Assembly (NCBI GenBank): GCA_020851035.1
Contig: JADZDM010000021.1
Location: 496,001-560,000 of the forward strand
DNA: 64,000 nt
Reading direction: 5' to 3'
Source: Gemmatimonadaceae bacterium
Lineage (GTDB): Bacteria; Gemmatimonadota; Gemmatimonadetes; Gemmatimonadales; Gemmatimonadaceae
Shown: positions 52,611 to 62,146 of the stretch, piece by piece
How positions within the stretch are numbered: the stretch's first letter is position 1
Layout: the number at the start of each line of letters is the position of its first letter
Made by a program: the position numbers and the translations under genes
Notes under the pieces: generated by a model
What the model saw: the letters and a program-made list of their open reading frames with translations, nothing else
Databases searched by the model: none
Told to the model about the DNA's origin: nothing

Positions 52611-53669
52611 TCAGTTCGGCAGCGCGATGTACTTCGGGTCGACGTCGGTGAAGCCCCAGTCGCGGAGCTGCCGCGCCCACGTGCCGAGGTTCTCCTTCGA
52701 CACGCGCACCAGCTCCATCATCACCTTGGGCGGCGCATCCTTCTTCAGGTACACGTGGTCGAAGATCGTCTTCACCGACACGTAGCCCCAGCTGTACGTC
52801 GGCTGCGCGAACAGCACCGGCGCCAGGCCGGCATCCACATACGCCAGTTCCACCGGCAGCGCGTCGATCGAGACGATCTTGATGCGGGCCGGGTCGAGGT
52901 CGGTGAGCAGCGTGCGGGTGAACAGCGCCCAGCCGCCGATCATCGCGAAGCCCTGCACGTCGGGATAGGCATTCTTGATGCGCAGCACCTCGGCCGCCGC
53001 ATCCTGCGGTGTCTCGGCATGGTAGAAGGCGTTCAGGATCGTGATGCCGGGATACTTCGCGGCGGTCTCACGCACCCCCCGCACCCGGTTCTGCAGGTTC
53101 GGCGCGTTCTGGTTGCCGGCGATGATCGCGACCTTGCCCTTCTCACCGAGCTGCTTCGCCAGCTCCTCCATCACCTGCACGCCCATCTTCTGGTCGTCGC
53201 CGCCATAGAAGCTGAAGCGCTTCGAGTTCGGCACGTCGCTGTCGAACGTCATCACCGGCACGCCGCGATCGACCGCCTCGTTCACCGCACCGGTCACCTT
53301 CCCGGCGTCACTGGCCGAGAGCAGGATCGCGTTGGCCCCCGAGTTCACCGCCTCGGAGATGCGCTGCGCCTGCACCGCGCCATCCTCGTTGGGCGGCGTG
53401 AGCCAGTCGATCTTCACCGTCACGCCATGTGCCTTCGAGAGCTCGGCCGCGGCCGCCTCGGCACCCTGGCGACCCGACAGGAACACCGGGTTGGTGGAGC
53501 TCTTCGCGATCATCGCGATGGTGAACGTCCTCCCCGTGGCTGCCGCCGCGCCCCCCTCGGCGGGCTTCGCTGCATCACCACCCGTGCCGCCACAGGCAGC
53601 GAGGCCGAGGGGCAGCGCCAGCATCACGACGCGACGCAGCACCTGTGAACGGGACGGATTCGTCAGCAT
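52611..53669 (-). CDS. Sugar-binding lipoprotein of ABC importer (RbsB type)
   Basis: A 352-residue substrate-binding protein. The signal ends in the lipobox LAAC (Cys about residue 26), giving a membrane-anchored receptor. The type I periplasmic-binding fold shows in FTIAMIAKSSTNPVFLSGRQG, ANAILLSASDAGKVTGAV and GVPVMTFDSDVPNSKR. RbsB-like proteins bind pentoses or hexoses. Its neighbours point to L-arabinose or a similar pentose. It is 5 bases upstream of the ATPase gene. Confidence 0.93.
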   Translation of the reverse strand: MLTNPSRSQVLRRVVMLALPLGLAACGGTGGDAAKPAEGGAAAATGRTFTIAMIAKSSTNPVFLSGRQGAEAAAAELSKAHGVTVKIDWLTPPNEDGAVQAQRISEAVNSGANAILLSASDAGKVTGAVNEAVDRGVPVMTFDSDVPNSKRFSFYGGDDQKMGVQVMEELAKQLGEKGKVAIIAGNQNAPNLQNRVRGVRETAAKYPGITILNAFYHAETPQDAAAEVLRIKNAYPDVQGFAMIGGWALFTRTLLTDLDPARIKIVSIDALPVELAYVDAGLAPVLFAQPTYSWGYVSVKTIFDHVYLKKDAPPKVMMELVRVSKENLGTWARQLRDWGFTDVDPKYIALPN

Positions 53670-53698
53670 GGCAGTCGGGGTGAGGGCGTGAGGGAAGG

Positions 53699-54733
53699 CT
53701 AGCGCGCGGCAGACAGCCGGTCGGACAGGAACTTGGACCCGCGCTGGTCGAGCACGACCGCCACGATCAGCGCCGTGCCGATGATGATCCACTCGTAGTT
53801 CTGGTCGAGGTGGAGCGTGCGGATGGCCTGCCGCATCATGACGATCAGCAGCGCGCCGAGCATGGCGCTCACCGCACTGCCCTTGCCGCCCGACAGCGAG
53901 GCGCCGCCCACCACCGCCGAGGCCACGACGTACAGCTCGTACCCGTTGGCGTCGGAGGAGGTCGCCGAGCCATAGAACGATGCGCCCATGAAGGCGGCGA
54001 ACCCGGCCGCGAGGGCGGAGAGGACGAACACGCCGAGCGTGATGCGCGGCACGTTGAGGCCCGAGTAGCGGCTCGCCTCGACGTTGCCGCCGACCGCGAA
54101 GATGTGGCGCCCCGCCACCGTGCGCGACAGGTAGATCGCCCCGGCGGCCGTCACCCCGAGCATGCAGAGCAGCGGCACCGGATAGAGTGCCGTGCCCAGG
54201 CCGAGCGGGGCCTTCGCCACCGCCGTCAGCGCCTCCGGCACGAGGATGCTCTCGGCGCGGCTGATCACGAACGCCACCCCGCGCAGGATCCACATCGTGC
54301 CAAGCGTGATGATGAACGGGTGCACGCCGAGGCCGATGATCATCACGCCGTTCGCGAGCCCGCAGACCAGCGCGACCGCCAGGCAGGTGCCGAGGCCGAG
54401 CAGGACGGTGACGGCCGGGTCCATCGGGCCGACGGCACGCAGGGCCATCGCCATCCCCACGCCGGCGAGGGCGTAGATCGCGCCCACCGACAGGTCGATG
54501 CCGCCGGCGATGATCACCAGCGTGGCACCGACACCCATGATCGCGAACGCACTGGCGTCTGTCGCCATCTGGATCAGCGTGTAGCGGTTGAGGAAGTTGT
54601 TGACGTCCTCGCCGGTCCGCGGGTCGGGGTGTGACCCGGCGCCGATGGTGAGTGCGGTGCCGAGCACCAGCAGCACCAGCACGAGGCCGAACTGCTGCGA
54701 CCGCAGCACGGAGGCGGCAGCGCGGCTGAACAT
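53699..54733 (-). CDS. Sugar ABC importer permease (RbsC type)
   Basis: A 344-residue membrane protein with about nine helices. Family motifs include VIIAGGIDLSVGAIYALAG and FIITLGTMWILRGVAF, then GGNVEASRYSGLNVP, the cytoplasmic coupling segment, and VVGGASLSGGKGS near the end. ATG 54733 is chosen; a GTG ten codons upstream is possible. It is the first gene of the minus-strand import operon. A divergent promoter region of about 150 bases separates it from the isomerase. Confidence 0.93.
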   Translation of the reverse strand: MFSRAAASVLRSQQFGLVLVLLVLGTALTIGAGSHPDPRTGEDVNNFLNRYTLIQMATDASAFAIMGVGATLVIIAGGIDLSVGAIYALAGVGMAMALRAVGPMDPAVTVLLGLGTCLAVALVCGLANGVMIIGLGVHPFIITLGTMWILRGVAFVISRAESILVPEALTAVAKAPLGLGTALYPVPLLCMLGVTAAGAIYLSRTVAGRHIFAVGGNVEASRYSGLNVPRITLGVFVLSALAAGFAAFMGASFYGSATSSDANGYELYVVASAVVGGASLSGGKGSAVSAMLGALLIVMMRQAIRTLHLDQNYEWIIIGTALIVAVVLDQRGSKFLSDRLSAAR

Positions 54734-54819
54734 CGAGGGCGTGGTGGGGTCCGCGTGGGCCACAGCATCCGTGGTGACAGGGGAAGGCTGACCGATCCGG
54801 AAAGCTACGGGCGTGCAAT

Positions 54820-54835
54820 GGCGCGTCAACGCGCC
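54820..54835. promoter_or_regulatory. Palindrome between pentose operons
   Basis: GGCGCGTCAACGCGCC is a 16-base palindrome except for its two central bases. It lies in the divergent spacer between the import operon and the isomerase gene. A TTGACG on its minus strand could be a -35 box of the permease promoter, so a repressor site here would overlap it. No regulator gene is present in the window. Confidence 0.4.
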
Positions 54836-54884
54836 GGCCTGTAGCGTGATGGAGGTCGAGTCCCTGCCCATACCATCCCGCGAC

Positions 54885-56378
<1,494 letters not shown>

Positions 56379-56380
56379 CG

Positions 56381-57967
56381 ATGGCGATCGTCGCCGGGGT
56401 GGACTTCGGCACGCTCAGTGTGCGCGTGTCGATCGTGGACAGCGTGATGGGCGTCATCGGGCACGGCGTGGCGGACTACCCGCTGCGCCGTGACCGTCAC
56501 GACCCCGACTTCGCGACCCAGTCGCACGCGGAGCACATGCGCGCACTCACCGAGGCGATGCCGCTGGCGCTGGCATCGGCCGGGGTGCCCGGCAGCGCCG
56601 TGCAGTCCATTGCGCTCGACACCACCGGCTCCAGCGTGGTCGTGGTGGACGACACGCTGCAGCCGCTGGGCGAGTACTACCTGTGGTGCGACCATCGCGC
56701 AAAGGACGAGGCGGCGCGCATCACCGAGGTGGCGCATGCGATGCAGGTGCCGGCGATCGACTGGTGCGGTGGCACCTACTCGTCGGAATGGGGCTGGGCG
56801 AAGCTGCTGCACTGGCTGCGCCACAACCCCGCGTTGCGTCCACGCTTCGCCACCGCGCTCGAGCACTGCGACATGGCCGCCGCCACGCTCTGCGGCATCA
56901 CCACACCGCACGACGTCCCGCGCAGCATCTGCGCCATGGGCCACAAGTGGCTCTGGAACGCCTCGCTCGGCGGCTTCCCGCCGGAGGAGTTCTTCGTCGC
57001 GGTGGACCCGCTGCTGGCCGGCGTGCGCGACAAGCTCGATGGGCCGTACCGCACCTCGGACCACATCGCCGGCCAGCTCAGCGCGCACTGGGCGCAGCAC
57101 CTCGGCCTCACGGCCGGCATCCCGGTGCCGGTGGGCGCGTTCGACGCCCACTGGGACGCCATCGGCGCCGGCGTGGCCGAGGGCGACATCGTGAACGTGA
57201 TCGGCACCTCCACCTGCATCATCGCGATCGCGAAGGATGCGGGACTGGTGCCCGGTGTCTGCGGCGTGGTGCCGGGGTCGGTGCACCCGCAGTACATGGG
57301 CATCGAGGCAGGGCTCTCGGCCTGCGGCTACATCTTCGAGTCCATCGCCACCCGCAGTGGTCGCACGGTGGGCGAAATGTCGGACGCACTGGGGGCGCAT
57401 CGCGCCGGCGAGACGGGGCTGCTGCGCCTGACCTGGGACAACGGCGACCGCACGGTGCTGGTGAACCCCAACCTCGGCGGCGTGACGCTGGGCTGGACGC
57501 TCAACACCACCGCCGAGGACGAGCTGTTCGCGGCCATCGAGGGCACGGCATTCCACACCCGCGTGATCTTCGACCGGATGCGCGAGCACGGCGTGCCGCT
57601 GCACCGCGTGATCCACGCCGGCGGCATCCCGCAGCACGCGCACGTGCTGAACCAGGTCTATGCGAACGTGCTCAACATGCCGGTGCTGGTGCCGTCGTCA
57701 TCGATCACGAGCCTCGGCTCGGCGATCTTCGCGCTGGTGGCGTGCGGCGCACATGCCACCATCGCCGACGCACAGGCCGCGCTCTGCCCCGCCTATCGCC
57801 TCGTGGAGCCACAGCCGGAACAGGTCGCGGTGTACGAGCAGCTCTATCCGCTGTACCGCGACCTGTATTTCAGCCTCGGTGCGCCTGACTCGGCGCCTGC
57901 ATCCGTCGGGCACGTCCTTCCCGCCTTGCGTCGCATCGGTGCGCAGGTTCGTGGTTCGGTGCGCTGA
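56381..57967 (+). CDS. araB: Ribulokinase (FGGY family)
   Basis: A 528-residue sugar kinase. The start VAGVDFGTLSVRVSIVD is the ribulokinase form of the FGGY phosphate-1 region. Further motifs are IALDTTGSSVVVVD, GAFDAHWDAIGAGV with the catalytic Asp, and HAGGIPQHAHVLNQVYANVL near the adenosine site. It phosphorylates L-ribulose to L-ribulose 5-phosphate. The gene starts 2 bases after the isomerase stop, indicating one operon. It converges with araD, with a hairpin repeat between them. Confidence 0.92.
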   Translation: MAIVAGVDFGTLSVRVSIVDSVMGVIGHGVADYPLRRDRHDPDFATQSHAEHMRALTEAMPLALASAGVPGSAVQSIALDTTGSSVVVVDDTLQPLGEYYLWCDHRAKDEAARITEVAHAMQVPAIDWCGGTYSSEWGWAKLLHWLRHNPALRPRFATALEHCDMAAATLCGITTPHDVPRSICAMGHKWLWNASLGGFPPEEFFVAVDPLLAGVRDKLDGPYRTSDHIAGQLSAHWAQHLGLTAGIPVPVGAFDAHWDAIGAGVAEGDIVNVIGTSTCIIAIAKDAGLVPGVCGVVPGSVHPQYMGIEAGLSACGYIFESIATRSGRTVGEMSDALGAHRAGETGLLRLTWDNGDRTVLVNPNLGGVTLGWTLNTTAEDELFAAIEGTAFHTRVIFDRMREHGVPLHRVIHAGGIPQHAHVLNQVYANVLNMPVLVPSSSITSLGSAIFALVACGAHATIADAQAALCPAYRLVEPQPEQVAVYEQLYPLYRDLYFSLGAPDSAPASVGHVLPALRRIGAQVRGSVR

Positions 57968-58264
57968 CTTCCATCGCTGAACTGCCTGACGCAAAGACGC
58001 AAAGGGCGCGAAGGACGCTAAGGCGCTCTGCGCGTGGCGCGCCTCTCGGCGGCGGGTGATGGTGCAGTCTTTTTTGGAACAGCAACGGCAAGCGCAACGG
58101 AAACGGCTGGTCTGGTTGCTATTGCTGTTCCCCTCGAGAGGGATGGTCGCGCGATCACGAATCGCTGCCGCGAGCACCGTCCTGCAGTGCTTTGCGTCCT
58201 TCGCGCCCTTTGCGCCTTTGCGTCAAAGCCGTTCAAGATTCTCAGACAGGCGCCGACAGCTGCA
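57968..58264. repeat. Intergenic hairpin repeat, type B (copy 4)
   Basis: The arms 57987-58022 and 58190-58225 are inverted over 36 bases with two mismatches and consist of GCAAAGACGCAAAGG-like units. The core holds GGAACAGCAACGG (58076-58088), echoed inverted by the TTGCTGTTCC near 58122. It fills the space between the convergent araB and araD genes, with no gene of its own. Confidence 0.88.
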
Positions 58265-58987
58265 TCACGGCTGCCCGTAGTACGCAGACTTCCCGTGCTT
58301 CCGCAGGAAGTGCTTGTCCAGCAGCTCTCGCGAGACCGGCGCAGCGTCAGGTGACAGCGTGAGCGTGTGGTACGCCATCGTCGCCACCTCCTCGAGGTAG
58401 CGGGCGGTGTGCACCGCGTCGCTCACGTCGCGGCCCCAGCAGAAGGGGGCGTGGTTGGCGACCAGCACCGCCGGCATGGTGGCAGGGTCCAGCGTGCGGA
58501 AGCACTGCGTGATGGCGTGACCGGTGTTCAGCTCGTAGTCCTCGGCGATCGCGAGCGGTGTCATCAGCTTCGTCACCGGGATCGCGCCGTGGAAGTAGTC
58601 GGCGTGCGTGGTGCCGAGGCACGGGATCTCGCGCCGCGCCTGCGCAAAGGCCGTGGCGTACTGGGAGTGCGTGTGCACCACACCGCCGATGGCGCCGAAC
58701 GCACGGTAGAGCGCGACGTGCGTGGCCAGGTCCGATGACGGGCGCATGCTGCCCTGCACCACCGTGCCGTTCAGGTCCGTCACCACCAGCATCGCCGGCG
58801 TGAGCACATCGTAGCCCACGCCGCTGGGCTTGATCACGACCAGCCCCTGCTCGCGATCCACGCCGCTGGCGTTACCGAAGGTGAACTTCGCGAGGCCAAG
58901 GCGGAACAACGCGATGTTCGCCTCGCACACCGCCTCGCGCAGCGCCTTCGACGCCCGTACCGCGGACTTCTTCTTCACGGGCGTCAT
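58265..58987 (-). CDS. araD: L-ribulose-5-phosphate 4-epimerase
   Basis: A 240-residue class II aldolase-like epimerase that turns L-ribulose 5-phosphate into D-xylulose 5-phosphate. Motifs are GLAKFTFGNASGVD, VIKPSGVGYD, PSSDLATHVALYRAF and GVVHTHSQYATAFAQ, the last with the zinc-binding His pair, plus a later His near TGHAITQ. Length fits AraD (about 230). Its ATG side is joined to the glycosidase-like gene by a four-base overlap (58984-58987). It completes the pathway begun by the isomerase and ribulokinase. Confidence 0.94.
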   Translation of the reverse strand: MTPVKKKSAVRASKALREAVCEANIALFRLGLAKFTFGNASGVDREQGLVVIKPSGVGYDVLTPAMLVVTDLNGTVVQGSMRPSSDLATHVALYRAFGAIGGVVHTHSQYATAFAQARREIPCLGTTHADYFHGAIPVTKLMTPLAIAEDYELNTGHAITQCFRTLDPATMPAVLVANHAPFCWGRDVSDAVHTARYLEEVATMAYHTLTLSPDAAPVSRELLDKHFLRKHGKSAYYGQP

Positions 58988-60825
58988 GCGATGCCCGCCC
59001 GGACCTTCGCCACCGCGATGATCGCCGCCATGCTCTCCTTGTGCTTCGCGAAGGTGTCGTCCACTACCTGCAGCGTGGGGATCGACGTCGGGGACAGCCC
59101 CAGCGGCTGCGCCTTGTTCTCCCAGAAACCCGCCTCGTGCACACCCGTGCTGCCACGACCCGGCGCAGGGGTGCTCAGGTGCTGGAACGCCTTCGCGTAC
59201 TTGCGCCAGCGTGCACCCAGGCCCACCTGGAACATCGGGATGAACTCGTAGAGTGCGTCGTACGGCATCTCACCCACCGGCACCACGTCCGGGTACGTCG
59301 CCCGCAGGTTCTGGACCAGCCGGCGTGTGCCCTCGTGCATGTCGCCATTGGTGCTGTTCACATGGCCGCCGACGATGTCCAGGAAGTACGCGTCGACCTT
59401 GAACCGGTCGATCATCTCCGCGATCCGCCCCTCGAGGTGCTGGCGCCACGAGTCCTCGCCGAGGTTCATGTAGGCCAGCCAGCCGTCCTGGTGCCGGTCG
59501 TTGTTCCAGTCCACCCAGTTCAGGTTGTACACGTCGCCGTCGAGCTTCGCGGTGGCCCCGTTCGCGATCCTGCGAAACACCGGCTGCTTGCGGTTGGCCG
59601 AGTTGGTGCCGTACATCGGCATCATCCTGAAGCCAAACTTGCGCGCCTCGGTGATGAGCGTGCGGAAGCCCGCCTCGCCGCCCATCCGTGGCGGCACCAC
59701 GTAGTTCGGGTAGTCCCAGTAATAGCGGCCGTCCCACGCCGCCAGGAACACCAGCACGCGCTCGGCCGGGATCTGCGTCGCGATCCAGCGCAGGATGGCG
59801 AGCTGCTGGGCATAGTCGTTGAAGATGTACCCGGTGTAGTGCATGCCGTGCAGCGTGACGGCGAGCGCGGTGTTGCGCATCCACGCCGGCACGTCGGTGC
59901 GGGCCTCCCACGCCGTCAGCTTGAAGGCGGTCTCGACGTGCTGCATGTGCGGCGCCATCGCGTCGTCGAAGCTCGCGGCGTGACCCAGGCGCCAGCGCGG
60001 CACCACCACGCGCGTGTCGTTCTTCCATGCATCGTGCTCGTAGATCGCCTCGGTGCGGTAGGCGGTGGGGCCGGCCTGGTGGTAGAAGCGCTTCGTGCGC
60101 ACGCGCGGGTCGGCGCAGGTGAGCCAGACGAAGTCGCTGTCACCGGCCTGGATGATCGTGACCGGCGTGGTCATGCTGCGGGGGGTCTGCGCGCCATGCA
60201 GGTCACCGGCGCCGAAGGTGTAGCCGGCCAGCACGTCGTCGTCCTTCTCGTCTCGCAGCTCACTGCCGCCGATCGAGATCTTCCCGCGCGGCATGTCGCG
60301 GATGACGGTGGTGATGGTGCGGATGGGCTGGTCCATCCGGGCGGTGATGTCCCACTCGATCGTGCGGCCGGCCTTCGCGAAGCGGACGGTGACGGTGCCC
60401 GGGGCCTTCACCTGTCCACCGGCGCAGGTGAGTCCGGTGCAGGTCAGTTCGAGGGCGTCGGCCGAGCCGGTGGCGCGCATCGTCGCCCGATCCATGGCGT
60501 AGATGTTCTCCGACGTGAAGACCAGGAACGAGAAGCGGTGCGCGCCGAAGACCACGCCCGGTTCGGGCGAGTCGTAGCTGAGGCGCATCAGCGACTCGCC
60601 GCGGGCAGGGGTGTGGACGTCGCTGGTGGAGACCAGGTCGACGATGTCGCCGGTGGCGGCGTGGCTGGTGACCGTCGCCGCCGGACACGCGAGCGGTGTC
60701 TCCAAGGTCACCGGCGGCGCGGCGGGCCCGGGCTCGGCGTGCGCGGCATCGAGCGGCACGAGTGCGCCCACGCCGGCGGCGGCGGCAGTCTTGAGCCAGT
60801 CGCGGCGTGAGAAGGGGTGGGTCAC
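58984..60825 (-). CDS. Tat-exported glycoside hydrolase-like protein
   Basis: A 613-residue protein with a twin-arginine signal (SRRDWLKTAAAAGVGAL). Residues 40-300 look like a beta-sandwich; the C-terminal 300 residues look like a TIM barrel, with LAILRWIATQIPAERVLVF, WDGRYYWDYPNYV, VYNLNWVDWNND and DAYFLDIVGG, whose Asp could be a nucleophile. I cannot assign a CAZy family. Its co-translation with araD suggests it releases arabinose or a related pentose from a polymer or oligosaccharide. The start at 60825 gives the Tat motif at the expected place. Confidence 0.75.
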   Translation of the reverse strand: MTHPFSRRDWLKTAAAAGVGALVPLDAAHAEPGPAAPPVTLETPLACPAATVTSHAATGDIVDLVSTSDVHTPARGESLMRLSYDSPEPGVVFGAHRFSFLVFTSENIYAMDRATMRATGSADALELTCTGLTCAGGQVKAPGTVTVRFAKAGRTIEWDITARMDQPIRTITTVIRDMPRGKISIGGSELRDEKDDDVLAGYTFGAGDLHGAQTPRSMTTPVTIIQAGDSDFVWLTCADPRVRTKRFYHQAGPTAYRTEAIYEHDAWKNDTRVVVPRWRLGHAASFDDAMAPHMQHVETAFKLTAWEARTDVPAWMRNTALAVTLHGMHYTGYIFNDYAQQLAILRWIATQIPAERVLVFLAAWDGRYYWDYPNYVVPPRMGGEAGFRTLITEARKFGFRMMPMYGTNSANRKQPVFRRIANGATAKLDGDVYNLNWVDWNNDRHQDGWLAYMNLGEDSWRQHLEGRIAEMIDRFKVDAYFLDIVGGHVNSTNGDMHEGTRRLVQNLRATYPDVVPVGEMPYDALYEFIPMFQVGLGARWRKYAKAFQHLSTPAPGRGSTGVHEAGFWENKAQPLGLSPTSIPTLQVVDDTFAKHKESMAAIIAVAKVRAGIA

Positions 60826-61138
60826 TGGGGGCAGCTCCGCGTGATGGTCTGGGGGACCAATCTGGAGCGGGGGTCACGGAGCCGGGAGGCTCCGAGCAGC
60901 TGCGATGGCTCGGCTCACCGGAGAGAATCTGGCAACTTCGGCTCCCACGGAGCCACCGAGCCCACGGTTGCCACGGAAGAAATGCTTGGAGGAACTGCAC
61001 TCACGGGAGCGGACATCGCGTCGCTCGAGCCGTTCCCGTCATGCCCTTGTCGTTCCTCCGTGCGCTCCGTGGGCTTCGTGGCTCCGTGGGAACCCGCGAT
61101 GCCCCTACCTCGCCGATCGTGCGCGCACTCGACCCGCC
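60826..61138. repeat. Intergenic stretch with type A hairpin repeat (copy 5)
   Basis: No gene is seen. Inverted arms lie near 60943-60984 and 61051-61091, pairing over about 38 bases with several mismatches (CCCACGGAGCCAC on the left, GTGGCTCCGTGGG on the right). The core has GGAACTGCAC and CCGTTCCCGTCATG, as in the other copies. It lies upstream of the glycosidase-like gene. Confidence 0.75.
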
Positions 61139-61699
61139 CTACGCGCCGGCGTACGCCCGCTGCACCCAGGCCAGCAGGTCCGCGTCGATCTGTGACGCGG
61201 ACTCGATGCGAATCCGGTGCGTGCACATGCTGTTCCAGCTCCCGCCCGCCTCGAGGCGTCCCTCCGGCTCCACGCCCTTCAGCACCAGCCCCACGTCGAG
61301 TCGGGTCGCCGTACTCGGCTGGATCAGCCCGAACTGCTTCGACCGGCGCAGGCTCACGTACGCCTTCTTCGGTGACAGCTCCACATCGGGGCCGAGCGCG
61401 CACACCTGGGCCACCAGCGCGTCGTACCACGGACGCAGCGCCGCCTTGGCACCGCCGTACTGCTCCGCCACCAGGTCGCCGGCGTCGGCGCTGAGGGCGC
61501 TCGACTCCAGCGTCATGTGCGCCACCAGGTTGGCGTACCCATGGCCAAGTCCGTGCGACTCCTTCAGGTGCGACACGATCCGTCCATGCTTCGACTCTCC
61601 GCTCGCACGCGCGAGCGCCTTCCACGTCTCGAGGTCCTTTCCGGTCTTCTCCTCGAGGTTCCGGATCATCGATTCGGTGTCTGCCTTGGGATCAGCCAT
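61139..61699 (-). CDS. DUF4287/DUF5655 protein
   Basis: A 186-residue cytoplasmic protein. Residues 1-70 fit DUF4287 (MIRNLEEKTGKDLETWKALA, then HLKESHGLGHGYANLVAH). Residues 80-186 fit DUF5655, with WYDALVAQVCALGPDVELSPKKAYVSLRRSKQFGLI and SRTRLD-like DVGLVLKGV. The combination is common in Actinobacteria and Gemmatimonadota, function unknown. The small membrane protein gene ends 13 bases upstream. Confidence 0.9.
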   Translation of the reverse strand: MADPKADTESMIRNLEEKTGKDLETWKALARASGESKHGRIVSHLKESHGLGHGYANLVAHMTLESSALSADAGDLVAEQYGGAKAALRPWYDALVAQVCALGPDVELSPKKAYVSLRRSKQFGLIQPSTATRLDVGLVLKGVEPEGRLEAGGSWNSMCTHRIRIESASQIDADLLAWVQRAYAGA

Positions 61700-61711
61700 G
61701 GTGTCTCTCTC

Positions 61712-61967
61712 TCAGGTTCGTGGCGCGGGACGGGTTCCGTACCGCTGGGTGGCGAAGCCGACGATCAGGCCGACCAGCGACCCGGGGATCAGGATCTCCC
61801 AGAAGTACACCGTGTTGTTCGGCGGCATGCGCTGGATGGCGATCGGATATGCGAAGAGCGCACCCATCACGAGCCCGAAGAGGATCCCCGCCGCCGTGTT
61901 GTTCACCTTGCGGGCGAAGAACCCGATGAGCACACCCGAGCAGCAACCCCAGGACCGGCTTGTTCAT
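61712..61967 (-). pseudogene. Small two-helix membrane protein, frameshifted
   Basis: From the ATG at 61967 (preceded by GGGAGTGGAG, a plausible ribosome site) the frame reads MNKPVLGLLLG and then fails after CAH. The adjacent frame continues naturally as VLIGFFARKVNN and runs to 61712. Removing one base from the GGG at 61935-61937 (CCC on the plus strand) gives an 84-residue protein with two membrane helices. A GTG at 61933 could start a shorter 73-residue version. Either the gene is broken or the sequence has a one-base error. No family is named. Confidence 0.6.
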
Positions 61968-62109
61968 CTCCACTCCCGCGAGCGATGGCCACGACGGCGG
62001 CGCGGTACGCCCGCACGACCAGGTCGACGGCGCGCGCCTGGTCGGCAGGCTGGTCGGACCCCAGCGCCATGACCAGGCTGTCCCGCGTGTCGGGAAGGCG
62101 CGTCGTCAT
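61903..62109 (-). pseudogene. Remnant of an ECF-like sigma factor N-terminus
   Basis: From ATG 62109 about 35 residues (TRLPDTRDSLVMALGS and ARAVDLVVRAY) look like the start of a Gemmatimonadota/Acidobacteriota-type ECF sigma factor, in which a W-P-Y-Y segment normally follows. Here the sequence then loses similarity (RAAVVAIARGS...) and runs into the small membrane gene. All of sigma regions 2-4 is missing. It lies 38 bases past the stop of the amidotransferase-transglutaminase gene. The identification is from short similarity only. Confidence 0.4.
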
Positions 62110-62146
62110 GGCGTGAGCAGGCGGTGCCGTGACATCCCGGCTGGCC

